Positions 37,901-45,714 of a stretch of DNA of 64,000 bases are shown here, piece after piece. The stretch spans positions 7,474,253 to 7,538,252 of the forward strand of contig CM063251.1 of the NCBI GenBank assembly GCA_032158295.1, in the 5' to 3' direction. The stretch's first letter is position 1. Each line of letters starts with the position of its first letter. Source of the stretch: Pycnopodia helianthoides. Lineage: Eukaryota; Echinodermata; Asteroidea; Forcipulatida; Asteriidae. The notes below the pieces were generated by a model. That model was not told the DNA's origin, ran no database searches, and worked only from the letters and a program-made list of their open reading frames with translations. Made by a program: the position numbers and the translations under genes.

Positions 37901-40900
37901 GTTTTATTTTCTTTGTACCGGTACACTTCGAAGTGCTCCCTTCAAGTTTACATTTTGTTATGCAGTTGTATGTTAACCACTTCACATCTGATTACGCGTA
38001 AAAATGCCAAATTTTTCACAGTTTCATGGCCAGGAACAACCACGGAGCACCCTTAATACTTTGCTGTCAGTCGGACGGTTGATGTACATGTAAATACCTA
38101 GACGGACAATCCATTGTGTAGCGTGCACAGGCATGCACCTATTGTGTGTTTCTCTTCATTTCACCCACTCGAAAAAAAACCCACTGAAATTCATGCTTTT
38201 TCTTGGGTTATTGTGTATTTCCTGATTCCAGACCCTGATCCTTGTCCCATTTTAAATACAAATGTGACATACAAACATGGGAGTCACCATAATGTATTCA
38301 GCTCAATGAGAGGTAAGTTCCGAGATTCCAGCATACCACGGCAGATTATCGGCCATGGCTTATGGCAAAGGTTTTGCAATTCACGGTGAGCGCATACATG
38401 AACTCATATTTTCTCACAAGTAAACAACAAATCCTGGTGCTTATTATGAGAACCTTTGTTGTCTTTCATTTGACAAGCCAGGATTTCAGTGTGACAAGGA
38501 TTTTCTTAAAGGAAAATCTTACCCCAGAGCTAAAAAAAGTTCCGTAAAATAATCCTGCATGGGCATAGAAAATGTTTTGATGCAAGAGCCATAACTTAAT
38601 AGGTTTATTCCTACATTTCACAATTACCCCACATTTATATTCTTCTAAACCCCACCCCTCACCCATTATTGCCCTAGAAAGTGAACAGTCTACAGCTAAA
38701 TCGAATGTTGCAATGCTCCTCATGAGTTTGCAGAAACTAAACTTACCCGATCTCATCTTTTCCGCCTGAGCTCTTTGCAATTTTGACAAGTGTTTTTCCA
38801 AAAACCTCCTCTGCCTTTGCTCTACAAGATACAAATACACACAGGAAAGAGTCTCAACTGCAAGTCCATTGTACGGCCTGTTTCACTCGGGAGGAAATTG
38901 CCCATGCCATGCATGCAAACTCACAAAATTTCACATACTTTGACAATTTGAACAATTCACTCCCAATATATGTCATGAGCTATCTGCGAGTTAGATTTGA
39001 GTAATGAATGACACAATGACTTGCTAGATCACAAGTTAGCGCTTAAATTTGAATTTCTCAGACTATCAAGACAGTTGCCATGTCACATGATTCGGGGCAA
39101 GCTTTTGCTTAGTTACGAAAGAGACAGCGAACACACACAATTCTGTATGAATGTGTATGCCACAGTGGTACCAGTTTGCTCATCTGGAGGTTGCAATACA
39201 AAAGCTTGCCCCGAACCATTTGACATAGCATCCGTCTCTATAGTCTGAAGAATTCAAATTTAAGTGGTAACTTGTGATCAAGCAAGTCATTATACCAAAC
39301 TTTATTAAAATCTAACTTGCTTATGGCTTATTGACCTTTCCATTAGCCTTTTTGAGATATGGTGGACACTGTAGGAGTGCACTGTTTGGTTTGGGTGTAT
39401 ACAGACAAATTTACCCAAACCAAATAGTGTCATAGTATTTTGTCCACCATACCTCAAAATGGCTTATTGCAACATCACAACCTGAAATTTTGCAAACCAA
39501 GGTTGGAAAATATTGGCAAGCCATAAATGCGAAGCAAAAACAGACAGCCATAGTTTTTAACAATTTTACACAAATATTCAAAAAATATGGTTGAATTTGT
39601 TGGAAAAAGGGCAACCAATCATGGGATGCATTTTTTTTAATTGAAAGTTTGCAGAAATGTTGAAAATGGTCACAACACCTGTCAACATGATTAAATGTTT
39701 TGCTAATACTCGGCCGTCCATGCCAACCAGCGGTGTGTTTGTTTATCAACAATGAAAAAGGTCTATTTACTAAGTTAAAATTTTGAAAAACTACAGCTTA
39801 GGCTCCGTCACTAATTTTGAAAATCTCAACCTTGTCTGTCACAACTTTCAGTTCACTTCAGTTTGGCCTCTTTCAACTCAGCTGGGAAGATCAGAATATT
39901 GTTTTGCTTCTTTTGTCCTCTGCGGTGTCTGTCCCATTTTAATCCTGTGGAGTTACAGGAAGGATGTTTACCCTACCCGTTCTCCTGCCTGGATTTCTCT
40001 TGTATGTACTTTTCAGTGGTGTTTAATATTGTGTTTGCTGAAATGATCAAATACAAAATTGAACAGCCTGGCTAACAACCTCTGTTTAAGGAATTCTTCA
40101 TAATCTTTACACATCTCTCGTCCTTCTTTCATCCGTTTGAGCAACACATCATAACCGTTTGTGCTGTTAAACTCAGTGTCCTGTGAAGAGAATGAACAAC
40201 CATAACGGAAACTAAAGTTTAATCAAAAGCAATTCATTGTTTTTCATTTCTTGCTTATATTCATGGATAGCTTTCTTGCACATCATTAACAGGGAAATCA
40301 ATACCAATTGAATGACTCTACAACGGTAGTTCAGGCCTGGAATTACATGAAGGCCACGGACGCCATAGGCTTCTGTCACCCTGGTCTTGGCCTTGGTGCC
40401 CCTTCAAAAGTTTCTCATAATAGACTTTAATATTTCCCAGTTGAAGTGCCCTTTGCAAAATGAAAATGACCTTGCCCTCTCAAAGATGAAATTGAATTCC
40501 ATGACTGCTAGTTTAAAAAATACTTTAAAATGCTTTTCTTAATCTTTTAAATTGGTTATACCTGAGATGTGTACCCAAAAAACAGAAGAACTTTGTAATG
40601 AACATGGGCACAAAAAGGTGTGCTTTGGGATTTTATTAATGGTCATCTGTCTCATTTGTTTCGATTACTAAAATACAAGAAACGTGCATACAACACGTGG
40701 CGTGTCGTGGCCAAGCGGATAAGAGCACTGGACTCAAGCTCTGGTGTTTCTGTTCAGCAGAGTGTGGGTTCGAGTCCCAGTCGTGACACTTGTGTCCTTA
40801 AGCAAGACACTTAACCATTATTGCTTCGTCCTTCGGATGGGACGTAAAGCCGTTGGTCCAGTGTGTTGTGTAATGCACGTAAAAGAACCCAGTGCACTTA

Positions 40901-43900
40901 TCGAAAAGAGAAGGGGTTCGCCCCGGTGTTCCTGGTTTGATTGGCAGCATATCGCGCCACCGCACCTTGTAAACCATTAAATTGTGCTATAAATGCATAG
41001 GTCTCATACTTCAAAACTTATAGCTCCACATACATGGCAGGTAAAAATACTGAGCGCTTTGTATCCTTTGTTAGGATGAAACCAAGCATGCCACTTTGTC
41101 ATTCCACCACAGTTGAATAATCATAATAGTAATACGCAGTTCTTATATAGCGTTTTATCACAACTGATCAAAGCGCTCATTTTTCTACAAAGTATGTGGA
41201 GCTAAGTTCAAAATATAAGACCCAATGACATAGCACTTTGTAGAATGGTTTACAAGGTGCTGTTGCACAATCTGCAGTCAACCATACCAGAAAACACCGG
41301 GGGGGGGGGTAAACCCCTTTTCTTGACAATAAATGTTAATGCTTTCTGCCATTAAAAGTCTTTAAGTTCATACCAAATGATGTTGAGAATGTGGACTTTC
41401 AAAAGAAGTTTAACAGCAGTCATTTTTATTTCCTGTGCACTGTAATTTGATGTCCGTCCTTTACCCACAACAGAGGAAGGAAAAGTGTAATGTCTTTTGT
41501 TCATGAGCTACATGTAAGTTTTAATCTAAAGGGTATTCAGCATGTAAGACCTGTTCCGGTTTGAATTGTTACAAAGGTTATAAGTTCTTCCTTGCTTTGA
41601 TCAGTTGTGATAAAACGCTATATAAGAACTGCGTATTACTATTATTATTATTCAACTGTGGTGGAATGACAAAGTGGCATGCTTGGTTTCATCCTAACAC
41701 GATTAGTTTTCCAAGCAAAGAATTGAGCAAAAATCAATAAGTTTTAATCGCAAAGGTATCCATTTCTTTCTACATGTTGTTAATTTTGACAAACCAGTCC
41801 AGTATTTTGACTAGAATAAAAATCCTTGCAACGTAGTACAAAGAAAACAGCTATCCTTATTCCTTATTCTTTTGGTTTATCCTTAAACCATTGCCTTATA
41901 GAATGATACTTTCACATCTCAATGAAAAGATTTAACAAAAACAAAACTCCACGATGCAATTATTAAATCAACTATATCCTTGTCATGCTATGCTTGCTCT
42001 CCAACAACTTCAGGAACTAAACGTAAGGATTCAACGCCGTGAATCACTTAAGATTTACAGGCCTGGAAATACCCAGAGGCCATGGAGGCCATGCCCTCTG
42101 TTGCCCCCGGGTCTTGGCCTTGGTGCCCCTTCAAAAGTTTCCCACAGACTTCAAGATTTTCCAATGGGAAGTGCCCTTTGTAAAATGAAAAGGGCCATGC
42201 CCTCTCAAAGTCAAAGATGAAATGCTGGGCCTGACAATGAAAATAATCATGTCACAATTTACATGTACATGACAATGTAGATATTTGAAGTTGAAAAACG
42301 CAAGGGAATGTTCTTTAAATGGGAGGGTGTAGCACTAGTTTCGGAAAGAGCACTATTCCTTCTTATTGGCTACATGTGCATGTAGCTCTCTCAAGAAGCT
42401 CAGTACTTGAATTTTTGAAATGTTAAGATTTCAGAGAACAACAAAAACAAATAAATGTACTAGTACTACTGGGTAAGGCGCTCTTAAAGAGGTTGGGCCA
42501 CGCTAGAGGTCACTCTTTACAAAAAGTTTTACATCCCTAAAATACACCTACATCTACCAAGAAAACACTGTGACAGAGTTATAGAATGAATGGGTATTCG
42601 TTTACAACGCAGTTTCCAAGCCGCTTTTCATCCCCGCCGTCAGGCAAAATGGGAACAACAGCAGTCGGTGCCAGAAAGCTGTCTCCAAAACGTCGCAGTA
42701 CGTACCCCTCTGTCAAACGGCTGTTTGTTGTTACTCATTGAAGCATTGCTCAGTACAGACCACCCGGGGATTCAGTACGTATAGTGATGTCATGTTTTGT
42801 TTGCTGCCCTCATTTACAGGATTTTGATAAATTTAGGCGGCGGGCTAGTGAAAGGAGTAAAAACTCCCTGCAAATATCACTTCTTTTGTTAATGTAATGT
42901 TACAAAAGATGCAACAAATTATAGAAAGCAGAAAACTAAAAAAATATGTCAACTTTAATCACCATGGCCCATCCTCTTTTAATCATAAGCTATGAAAGTT
43001 CCCTTGCAAACCAGGCAACTTGTTCATAGTCTCTTCAGTCATTATTTTCACAAAGATTACCGGTAGTGTCCTTCAAAGGATAAATGCTGAACTGTCAATC
43101 CTCCAAAATCCTATATTCAGGAAGTTGTCTATTATTTGGAGAATTTGGGACTGCAGGTCTAGATTTATCATTGGGCCAGGCATACCAATCTTCATCTACA
43201 TCTACGTCCAAATATGTTGGTGTAAAGTTACCATAGTGTGCAGGATATTGGAGGAATTGGGAGCATCTCTGGCCAGGATGCCTGGATTTTAAACGTTGTT
43301 TTTTTGACACCAGCTTAAAAGCAAGATTGCTGAAATGAGGCATGAGGGTTTTACAATTTGAATACCTTAAATGGTGGGTCTCCCCATATCCGTCCATTGA
43401 AAACACTCAAAGAATGCACATTTTTGTGTGGGTCCATGTGATTAAAATTATCTAAAATCAAAAATATTGCTCTCATCCAAAGTATGAATAATACATCTTT
43501 AAGGAAGAACTTATAACCTTTGTAACAATTCAAACCGGAACAGGTCTTACATGCTGAATATCCTTTAGATTAAAACTTACATGTAGCTCATGAACAAAAG
43601 ACATCACACTTTTCCTTCCTCTGTTGTGGGTAAAGGACGGACATCAAATTACAGTGCACAGGAAATAAAAATGACTGCTGTTAAACTTCTTTTGAAAGTC
43701 CACATTCTCAACATCATTTGGTATGAACTTAAAGACTTTTTATGGCAGAAAACATTAACAAATACACGCAGCATCCCAGGGGTGTGATGTATACATGTAG
43801 ATTGAAAATCCTACACACTGGGTCGCACATCTTTTTTTAATTACATTTTTTAATGCAAGTTTGCCCCCAAACAAGGCTAAAAACCACTCTTGGTAAGGGG

Positions 43901-45328
43901 CTACAAGAAGAAAAATATTAAAGATGAAAAATAACTCAGGGGAGCTGATGGTAGGAATTGATTGATACTCCTCTTAATACATGTAAAAGAGTCTGGATTA
44001 TTATAGGCTGGAGGGAAACATGCATCAGGCAATGAGTTCAAAACAGATGCAGTAGGTAGAAACCTGCTGAACTTCCACGGTTGTTACATTTCTAAGGACA
44101 GACTTTCTTGGTCACCATAAACAAATGGGTTTGGCGTGAAATAGCCTGATGTATCTTTTTCCCGTCATGGACAGTTCACGTCCTTGAATGAAGCAATTGT
44201 TTTAGGTACATGTAGAGATAAATGAACAAACCCTGCAATCAGGAAAATCCTGACAAATTTATAACGGCTGACTGTATGTTCAGACTCATTTCACATACAA
44301 ACTAAGTAAGACGGTAGGTTAGCTTTGAAATTGTTACTTGACCATCATGAAGGCACGAGTTTCAGCAGTTGACCAGTGATTCCAGTGAAGGTCCATACCA
44401 TTCGACACAAGTTTAACCCACAGTGTACTGCGCAATAAATTCTCTAAACCAATTGTTGATCATCTCGTTGTGCAATTTATTATGAGGTCATTTTTGGAAA
44501 TGGTGATGAAAACCACATTTTCAATCATTGTTATATAATGAACGACAAAAAATATTATTTCAATAACCGAGATACATTTAATATGAATCTATAATTTAAA
44601 ATTGTTAAAAAGCGGTAAATTCTTACCATAATCCAGATCCCATTCAAACAGTGTTGTAACAAATAAAGCATGATTTGTGTACAAAACCAACCCACAGTTG
44701 CCAGGACCAGCGTTGCTGCGCGAGGAGTACCAGTTTTTTGTGTAGACTTTTTTCAAGCGCAGCAAACAGTCAAAGAGACACTGTCGTAAAACACTGTTTG
44801 AATGGGATCTGGATAACGGTAAGAATTTATCGCTTTTTAACAATTTTTAATTTGCGGAGTGGATTTTCTGGACCCATGCAATGCTCAATGAGAGTACAAC
44901 AAGGAACACTTAGAGCCTAATTTTGGCGAGATCCGGTTTCAAAAGAGAACTCATGCCCAGGTGCAGAAACGTGAATGGTAAAAAGTTTTGTATAGGATTT
45001 TTTACATGTAGCTCTATATGAGGTTCATGGAGACGATAGCGGATCGAACCTCATAATTCTAGGAGTAACCTCCGTCAACCCACTGGCTAACCCACCAGCC
45101 ATAAACAGTACTTAATACGCTGGATTTCCTCAGGGGAGTCCAGCGTATTGGCACTATTTTGGGGGGTACCCACTGTCCTGGCAAGCTCTCAGAGTCTCAC
45201 GAGTCCTTCTGACTCTTTGCCAAACACTCAGGCAGTACACCCAAGAAAGACTAAAGTCAAGACAAAGTTTTAAAGAAAGAAATTAATTAATTTAAACCTA
45301 CCCAAAAGTTTTCCACAAAGCGAGTCAT
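22795..45328 (-). CDS. PSTPIP1: PSTPIP1-like F-BAR/SH3 adaptor, whole coding span (12 exons)
   Basis: Joining twelve minus-strand exons (45302-45328, 40080-40180, 38747-38821, 37016-37220, 33935-34033, 31182-31206, 30237-30316, 28948-29046, 26946-27042, 24795-24980, 23891-23994, 22795-22962) gives one open frame of about 421 codons; human PSTPIP1 is 416. Every join keeps phase and uses GT/AG. Residues 1 to about 260 match an F-BAR domain, 265-355 are a Pro/Ser-rich linker, and 357-407 are an SH3 domain. In mammals PSTPIP1 binds curved membrane, actin regulators such as WASP, and PEST-type tyrosine phosphatases. Because it has an SH3 domain it resembles PSTPIP1 rather than PSTPIP2, which lacks one. 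An invertebrate gene may be ancestral to both. The role in this animal is inferred from the family. The model comes from reading splice sites and family similarity by eye, without transcript support. Confidence 0.9.
23057..23310 (-). repeat. SINE family C copy in PSTPIP1-like intron 11
   Basis: A reverse-strand tRNA-like head (AGCTCAGTTGGTAGAGCGCC on the minus strand, B-box GGTTCAAGTCCCGC) followed by the body shared with 47697-48001. It lies in the last intron of the gene. Confidence 0.8.
23325..23590. repeat. Two diverged direct repeats of about 130 bp
   Basis: Copies at about 23325-23455 and 23463-23590 share TTGTCTTCAACAC, AGGTTTCTGAACAC, CTGCAG and GGGAGTGGGTCT. They are purine-rich and sit inside the last intron. 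Confidence 0.6.
23891..23994 (-). CDS. PSTPIP1: PSTPIP1-like coding exon 11 (SH3 start)
   Basis: Thirty-four codons ending in NKFMAKFDYEAQ, where AKFDY is the ALYDY motif that opens SH3 domains. Near the start, EDGIY (Tyr335) sits where mammalian PSTPIP1 has NEGVY, a tyrosine known to be phosphorylated. That equivalence is an inference. GTAAGA donor, phase 0. Confidence 0.92.
24150..24725 (+). repeat. Approximately 560-bp repeat, copy 1 (intron 10)
   Basis: Diverged match to 37990-38575 over most of its length (ACAGGCATGCACCTA, GGGTTATTGTGTA, CTTATTATGAGAACC, TTGTCTTTC.TTTGACAAG). It ends about 70 bases from exon 10. Confidence 0.7.
24795..24980 (-). CDS. PSTPIP1: PSTPIP1-like coding exon 10 (Pro/Ser linker)
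   Basis: Sixty-one full codons. The beginning, MYECYYKD, aligns with the PYQNYYDRE segment just after the F-BAR domain. The rest is rich in Pro, Ser and Gly (LPPIPALIK, LPSPPPMSPPT) and probably disordered. It enters and leaves in phase 1. The donor GTAACC is somewhat weak. Confidence 0.88.
25206..25374. mobile_element. Inverted-repeat element, about 170 bp
   Basis: GGCCCTTTTCGAATCCACGG at the left and CCGTGAATTCGAAAAGGGCC at the right, with inner arms GGCTTCGGCTCC / GGAGCCGAAGCC. It is related in plan to 3003-3153. Confidence 0.75.
26048..26440 (-). mobile_element. MITE family A, copy 3 (intron 9)
   Basis: Reverse orientation relative to copy 1. Ends intact and flanked by TTAA. The internal GCTCACTGAGCG is kept but the next base differs (GCGAAAAAC in place of GCGATAAAC). 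Confidence 0.87.
26946..27042 (-). CDS. PSTPIP1: PSTPIP1-like coding exon 9 (end of F-BAR)
   Basis: Encodes RKALSECNEDKDIQLFISQK followed by ATGSSKP. This corresponds to [28 protein letters not shown] at the end of the PSTPIP1 F-BAR domain. The acceptor is TTTGACAG. The exon ends phase 1 at a GTACTG donor. Confidence 0.88.
27741..28018 (+). repeat. Repeat family G, copy 2 (intron 8)
   Basis: CTATAGACCATGCTACCTCA at the left and AGTCCAGGCTCTGTGGCTCT at the right, with a different middle from copies 1 and 3. It is followed by a CCCCCCCCCC run at 28061. Confidence 0.6.
28700..28892 (+). mobile_element. MITE family B, copy 4 (intron 8)
   Basis: GGGCCCAATTTCATAAAGCT at the left, GCTTTATGAAATTGGGCCC at the right. 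It lies 55 bases from the exon-8 donor in the PSTPIP1-like gene. Confidence 0.82.
28948..29046 (-). CDS. PSTPIP1: PSTPIP1-like coding exon 8
   Basis: Thirty-three codons. FQQLEMERVRFLRNTMWVFS with IISLQCCSDDE matches [32 protein letters not shown], one of the best conserved stretches of the F-BAR domain. The acceptor is CTAG and the donor GTATGC, phase 0. Confidence 0.95.
29133..29498 (-). mobile_element. MITE family A, copy 4 (intron 7)
   Basis: Reverse orientation. A deletion removes about 28 bases (the ATATGGCATTTCAGACAG region). It lies 87 bases upstream of exon 8 and is followed by an AAT microsatellite at 29497-29525. Confidence 0.85.
29690..30205 (+). repeat. Repeat family E, copy 1 (intron 7)
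   Basis: About 500 bp shared with 55635-56135: GGGAGATTGTTTGATGTTCT, GTCATACTTTGGTAATGACC, CAGAAAGCCTTTATTGTTAT, TGAATGCTGCAGCCAGAGA. No terminal inverted repeat is obvious. Confidence 0.7.
30237..30316 (-). CDS. PSTPIP1: PSTPIP1-like coding exon 7
   Basis: Encodes TQYQKEVSTLEQTRQEWEDR, equivalent to YRQSIAQLEKVRAEWEQEH in PSTPIP1. It completes a split Asp at the 5' junction and ends phase 0 before GTAAGT. It is part of the C-terminal F-BAR helices. Confidence 0.92.
30541..31047. mobile_element. Approximately 500-bp element with GTTCAGACA ends (intron 6)
   Basis: GTTCAGACACAGTACTAAAGT at the left is mirrored by ACTTTAGTACGCTGTCTGAAC at the right. The interior is full of TTTAAC/GTTAAA motifs. 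The TIR style recalls hAT-type nonautonomous elements, but I could not define a target duplication. Confidence 0.6.
31182..31206 (-). CDS. PSTPIP1: PSTPIP1-like microexon 6 (25 bases)
   Basis: Eight codons plus one base, LRQASTQA, bridging exon 5 and exon 7 so that the helix reads continuously (KARQCKDSATEAER in the human protein). The donor GTAAGT is strong. The acceptor must be the second of two nearby AGs (AAAAAAG then ACAAG), because the first breaks the frame. The preceding pyrimidine tract is weak, so the acceptor is the least secure junction in the gene. Confidence 0.7.
32022..32310 (+). repeat. SINE family D copy (intron 5)
   Basis: tRNA-like head (TGTCATGGCCGAGTGATTTA, B-box GTGGGTTCGAGTCCCGGTC) followed by TTGTGTCCTTGAGCAAGA and ATAAATGGGTAACTGCGAG. 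It ends near CCCAGGGAGCTGAGAAAGAT. Confidence 0.7.
32734..33113 (+). mobile_element. MITE family A, copy 5 (intron 5)
   Basis: Forward orientation. It lacks about 20 bases before the right end (the AACTGTTTTGTTAG stretch), and the right end has GTGCCTTTAA instead of GTTCCTTTAA. Confidence 0.85.
33694..33847. repeat. Palindromic SINE family C head dimer (intron 5)
   Basis: Two tRNA-like 3' halves meet head to head around TAACGTACCGTTA. The outer arms GGGGTTGAACAAAGAAAAAT and its complement extend to both edges. The right arm has an extra 17-base duplication (TGGTTCAAATCCCGCTC). Confidence 0.75.
33935..34033 (-). CDS. PSTPIP1: PSTPIP1-like coding exon 5
   Basis: Thirty-three codons, phase 0 at both ends. 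KRTYESKCKEADIADDAY parallels KKTYEQKCRDADDAEQAF of vertebrate PSTPIP1. The exon is flanked by AACAG and GTAAGT. It belongs to the third F-BAR helix. Confidence 0.92.
34050..35600. other. PSTPIP1-like intron 4, upstream part
   Basis: A diverged family-B relative at about 34180-34400 (GGGCCCAATTTGCTTATATA) and otherwise AT-rich DNA. No exon was recognised. The frames at 35001-35394 look noncoding. Confidence 0.45.
35604..35806. mobile_element. Palindromic element, about 200 bp (intron 4)
   Basis: AAAGGGGCTTTGTTGTCATG / CATGACGGCACAGCCCCTTT at the ends, with long inner arms (AAAGCAGGCCTGTGGCTGTA / TACAGCTACAGGCCTGCTTT, CATGGAATTTTGAACTCTCA / TGAGAGTTCATAATTCCATG). Confidence 0.8.
35807..37010. 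other. PSTPIP1-like intron 4, near exon 4
   Basis: No repeat family or exon recognised. The minus-strand frames at 35831-36233 overlap each other and lack family similarity. Confidence 0.4.
37016..37220 (-). CDS. PSTPIP1: PSTPIP1-like coding exon 4 (F-BAR coiled coil)
   Basis: The largest F-BAR exon, 68 codons. SLKTSWDEVVSQTENCGQSH matches SL.ASFDSLKQQMENVGSSH of PSTPIP1. It is followed by a charged helix, EEAKKVEEFREAQKEKRRK, equal to the family's EELRSLEEFRERQKEQRKK. The donor is GTAAGT after CAT, phase 0. Confidence 0.95.
37428..37640. repeat. Inverted pair of SINE family C heads (intron 3)
   Basis: A minus-strand tRNA-like head (37431-37530) faces a plus-strand one (37535-37637). They are separated only by GGCCCACCC, giving arms of about 100 bp. 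The arms have diverged by several substitutions (e.g. TAGCTCTGCTGGTTGAGTGC against TAGCTCAGTTGGTAGAGCGC). Confidence 0.78.
37735..37882. repeat. Short dispersed repeat, GATGCTAGGTGGCAGC type (intron 3)
   Basis: Begins GGGAAACTTTAAGGGATGCT and ends with the rough inverse CCACGTAGTGTCCCTGAAAA, the same plan as 22320-22465. Part of a third copy may be at 32612-32720. Confidence 0.5.
37990..38575 (+). repeat. Approximately 560-bp repeat, copy 2 (intron 3)
   Basis: The partner of 24150-24725, in the same orientation and again just 3' of an exon in the gene's direction (about 170 bases from exon 3). Confidence 0.7.
38747..38821 (-). CDS. PSTPIP1: PSTPIP1-like coding exon 3
   Basis: Twenty-five residues ending in SSGGKDEIG, with the core AKAEEVFGKTLVKIAK. 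This is the F-BAR signature RAQAEE.YGKEL..IA. The exon enters in phase 2, completing an Arg, and leaves in phase 2 at a GTAAGT donor. A different frame here is also open but shows no family match. Confidence 0.92.
39033..39330 (+). repeat. Repeat family H, copy 2 (intron 2)
   Basis: The partner of 18045-18360, with GTTAGCGCTTAAATTTGAAT at the left and AAGCAAGTCATTATACCAAA at the right. In this copy CAAGCTTTTGCTTAG and CAAAAGCTTGCCCCGAACCA form better-matched inverted arms. Confidence 0.7.
39340..39480. repeat. Short inverted repeat (intron 2)
   Basis: Arms TTTGAGATATGGTGGACA and TGTCCACCATACCTCAAA, then an inner GTTTGGTTTGGGTGTA / TTTACCCAAACCAAA. A hairpin-forming element of about 110 bp. 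Confidence 0.55.
40080..40180 (-). CDS. PSTPIP1: PSTPIP1-like coding exon 2 (FCH start)
   Basis: Residues 10-42 plus two bases of codon 43. The segment contains NGYDVLLKRMKEGREMCKDY, closely parallel to the first helix of the FCH/F-BAR region of PSTPIP1 (GYEVLLQR..DGRKMCKD). The acceptor is a clear pyrimidine tract with CAG. The donor is GTTGTT, unusual but followed by a matching phase-2 exon. Confidence 0.92.
40330..40505 (+). repeat. Approximately 170-bp direct repeat, copy 1 (intron 1)
   Basis: CAGGCCTGGAATTACATGAA to CTCTCAAAGATGAAATTGA, with TCTTGGCCTTGGTGCCCCTT in the middle. A diverged second copy lies at 42057-42235. Confidence 0.65.
40695..40995 (+). repeat. SINE family D, full-length copy (intron 1)
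   Basis: The head resembles tRNA-Leu (GTGGCCAAGCGGATAAGAGC, anticodon-like CAA, B-box GTGGGTTCGAGTCCCAG). The body is AGCAAGACACTTAACCATTA, then GTAAAAGAACCCAGTGCACT, then GGGGTTCGCCCCGGTGTTCC. It ends near TGCTATAAATGC. RNA polymerase III box A and box B are both visible. Confidence 0.8.
41085..41705. repeat. Inverted repeat containing a reversed SINE D tail (intron 1)
   Basis: 41085-41181 (GCATGCCACTTTGTCATTCC to ACAACTGATCAAAGC) is mirrored by 41600-41702. Between them lie a reverse SINE D 3' half (41185-41330, ending in a G run at 41301) and arm 1 of a second inverted pair (41325-41597). Confidence 0.7.
41325..41597 (+). repeat. Long inverted repeat, arm 1
   Basis: About 265 bases, with CACTGTAATTTGATGTCCGT and GACCTGTTCCGGTTTGAATT, nearly identical in reverse complement to 43497-43763. 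Confidence 0.85.
42057..42235 (+). repeat. Approximately 170-bp direct repeat, copy 2 (intron 1)
   Basis: The partner of 40330-40505, sharing GGTCTTGGCCTTGGTGCCCC and GTGCCCTTTG.AAAATGAAAA. The open frame at 41954-42220 runs through it and is not a gene. Confidence 0.65.
42250..43490. other. PSTPIP1-like intron 1, middle part
   Basis: No exon or repeat family recognised. Overlapping frames at 43020-43406 on both strands show no family match. Confidence 0.4.
43497..43763 (-). repeat. Long inverted repeat, arm 2
   Basis: Reverse complement of 41325-41597, with only a few visible differences over about 260 bases. The spacer is 1.9 kb. Confidence 0.85.
44597..44855. mobile_element. Inverted-repeat element, about 260 bp (intron 1)
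   Basis: Arms of about 65 bp: TTAAAATTGTTAAAAAGCGG...CCAGATCCCATTCAAACAGT at the left and the complement ACTGTTTGAATGGGATCTGG...TAACAATTTTTAA at the right. It is 447 bases from coding exon 1. Confidence 0.75.
45302..45328 (-). CDS. PSTPIP1: PSTPIP1-like coding exon 1 (start codon)
   Basis: Nine codons, MTRFVENFW, ending at a GTAGGT donor in phase 0. This start was chosen because FW followed by the next exon's TEFNSTNGYDVLL reproduces the beginning of vertebrate PSTPIP F-BAR domains (F..FW...F....GY.VLL), and because no other upstream Met is needed. Any 5' UTR lies between here and about 45450. The following intron is about 5.1 kb, the longest in the gene. Confidence 0.75.
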
Positions 45329-45329
45329 T

Positions 45330-45714
45330 TCGTCTCCTTTTTCTCAAGTGGTAATCTTGTCTTTCACAAACTTACAAACATACACGTAGATGTACATGTA
45401 TAAACTAACAACAGTGGTACTAATCGCCGTACTCGTAGCCAGCTAGCTCCGTTCGATGCATGCACTGGACTGGTGGTAGGAGAGCAGTCACTTGTTACAT
45501 CGGTTCAATCACACACATTGTCGTGCTCTGGGTGGGACTGGGAGCATTCAACATGTGGTTGGTATGCCGGATCTGGTTGAACTTTGAAATTGAAGTAAAC
45601 AAAACTTCGTTTTACTTTTTAGATTTCACTTTTAGTTTATTTAAGTTCCACACTTCGTCATTAGCCAGTTTTGATTAAAAACCATCTGTTCTTTACTACA
45701 GCTATTGAACTAAT
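45330..45714. promoter_or_regulatory. Candidate bidirectional promoter between PSTPIP1-like and POC5
   Basis: The minus-strand PSTPIP1-like start codon is at 45328 and the probable first plus-strand exon of POC5 ends at 45925, so both transcripts must begin in or near this interval. I see no canonical TATA box in a convincing position. The call rests on gene geometry alone. Confidence 0.45.

Noticed and set aside
38466..38840. 124-codon minus-strand frame over exon 3 of the PSTPIP1-like gene
   Set aside because: It is in a different frame from the true exon. The exon's own frame (AKAEEVFGKTLVKIAK) matches the F-BAR family while this one does not.
40699..40795. A tRNA-Leu(CAA) gene
   Set aside because: The head resembles tRNA-Leu but the acceptor stem is mismatched, and the same body follows other copies (32022, 3270). 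It is therefore a SINE.
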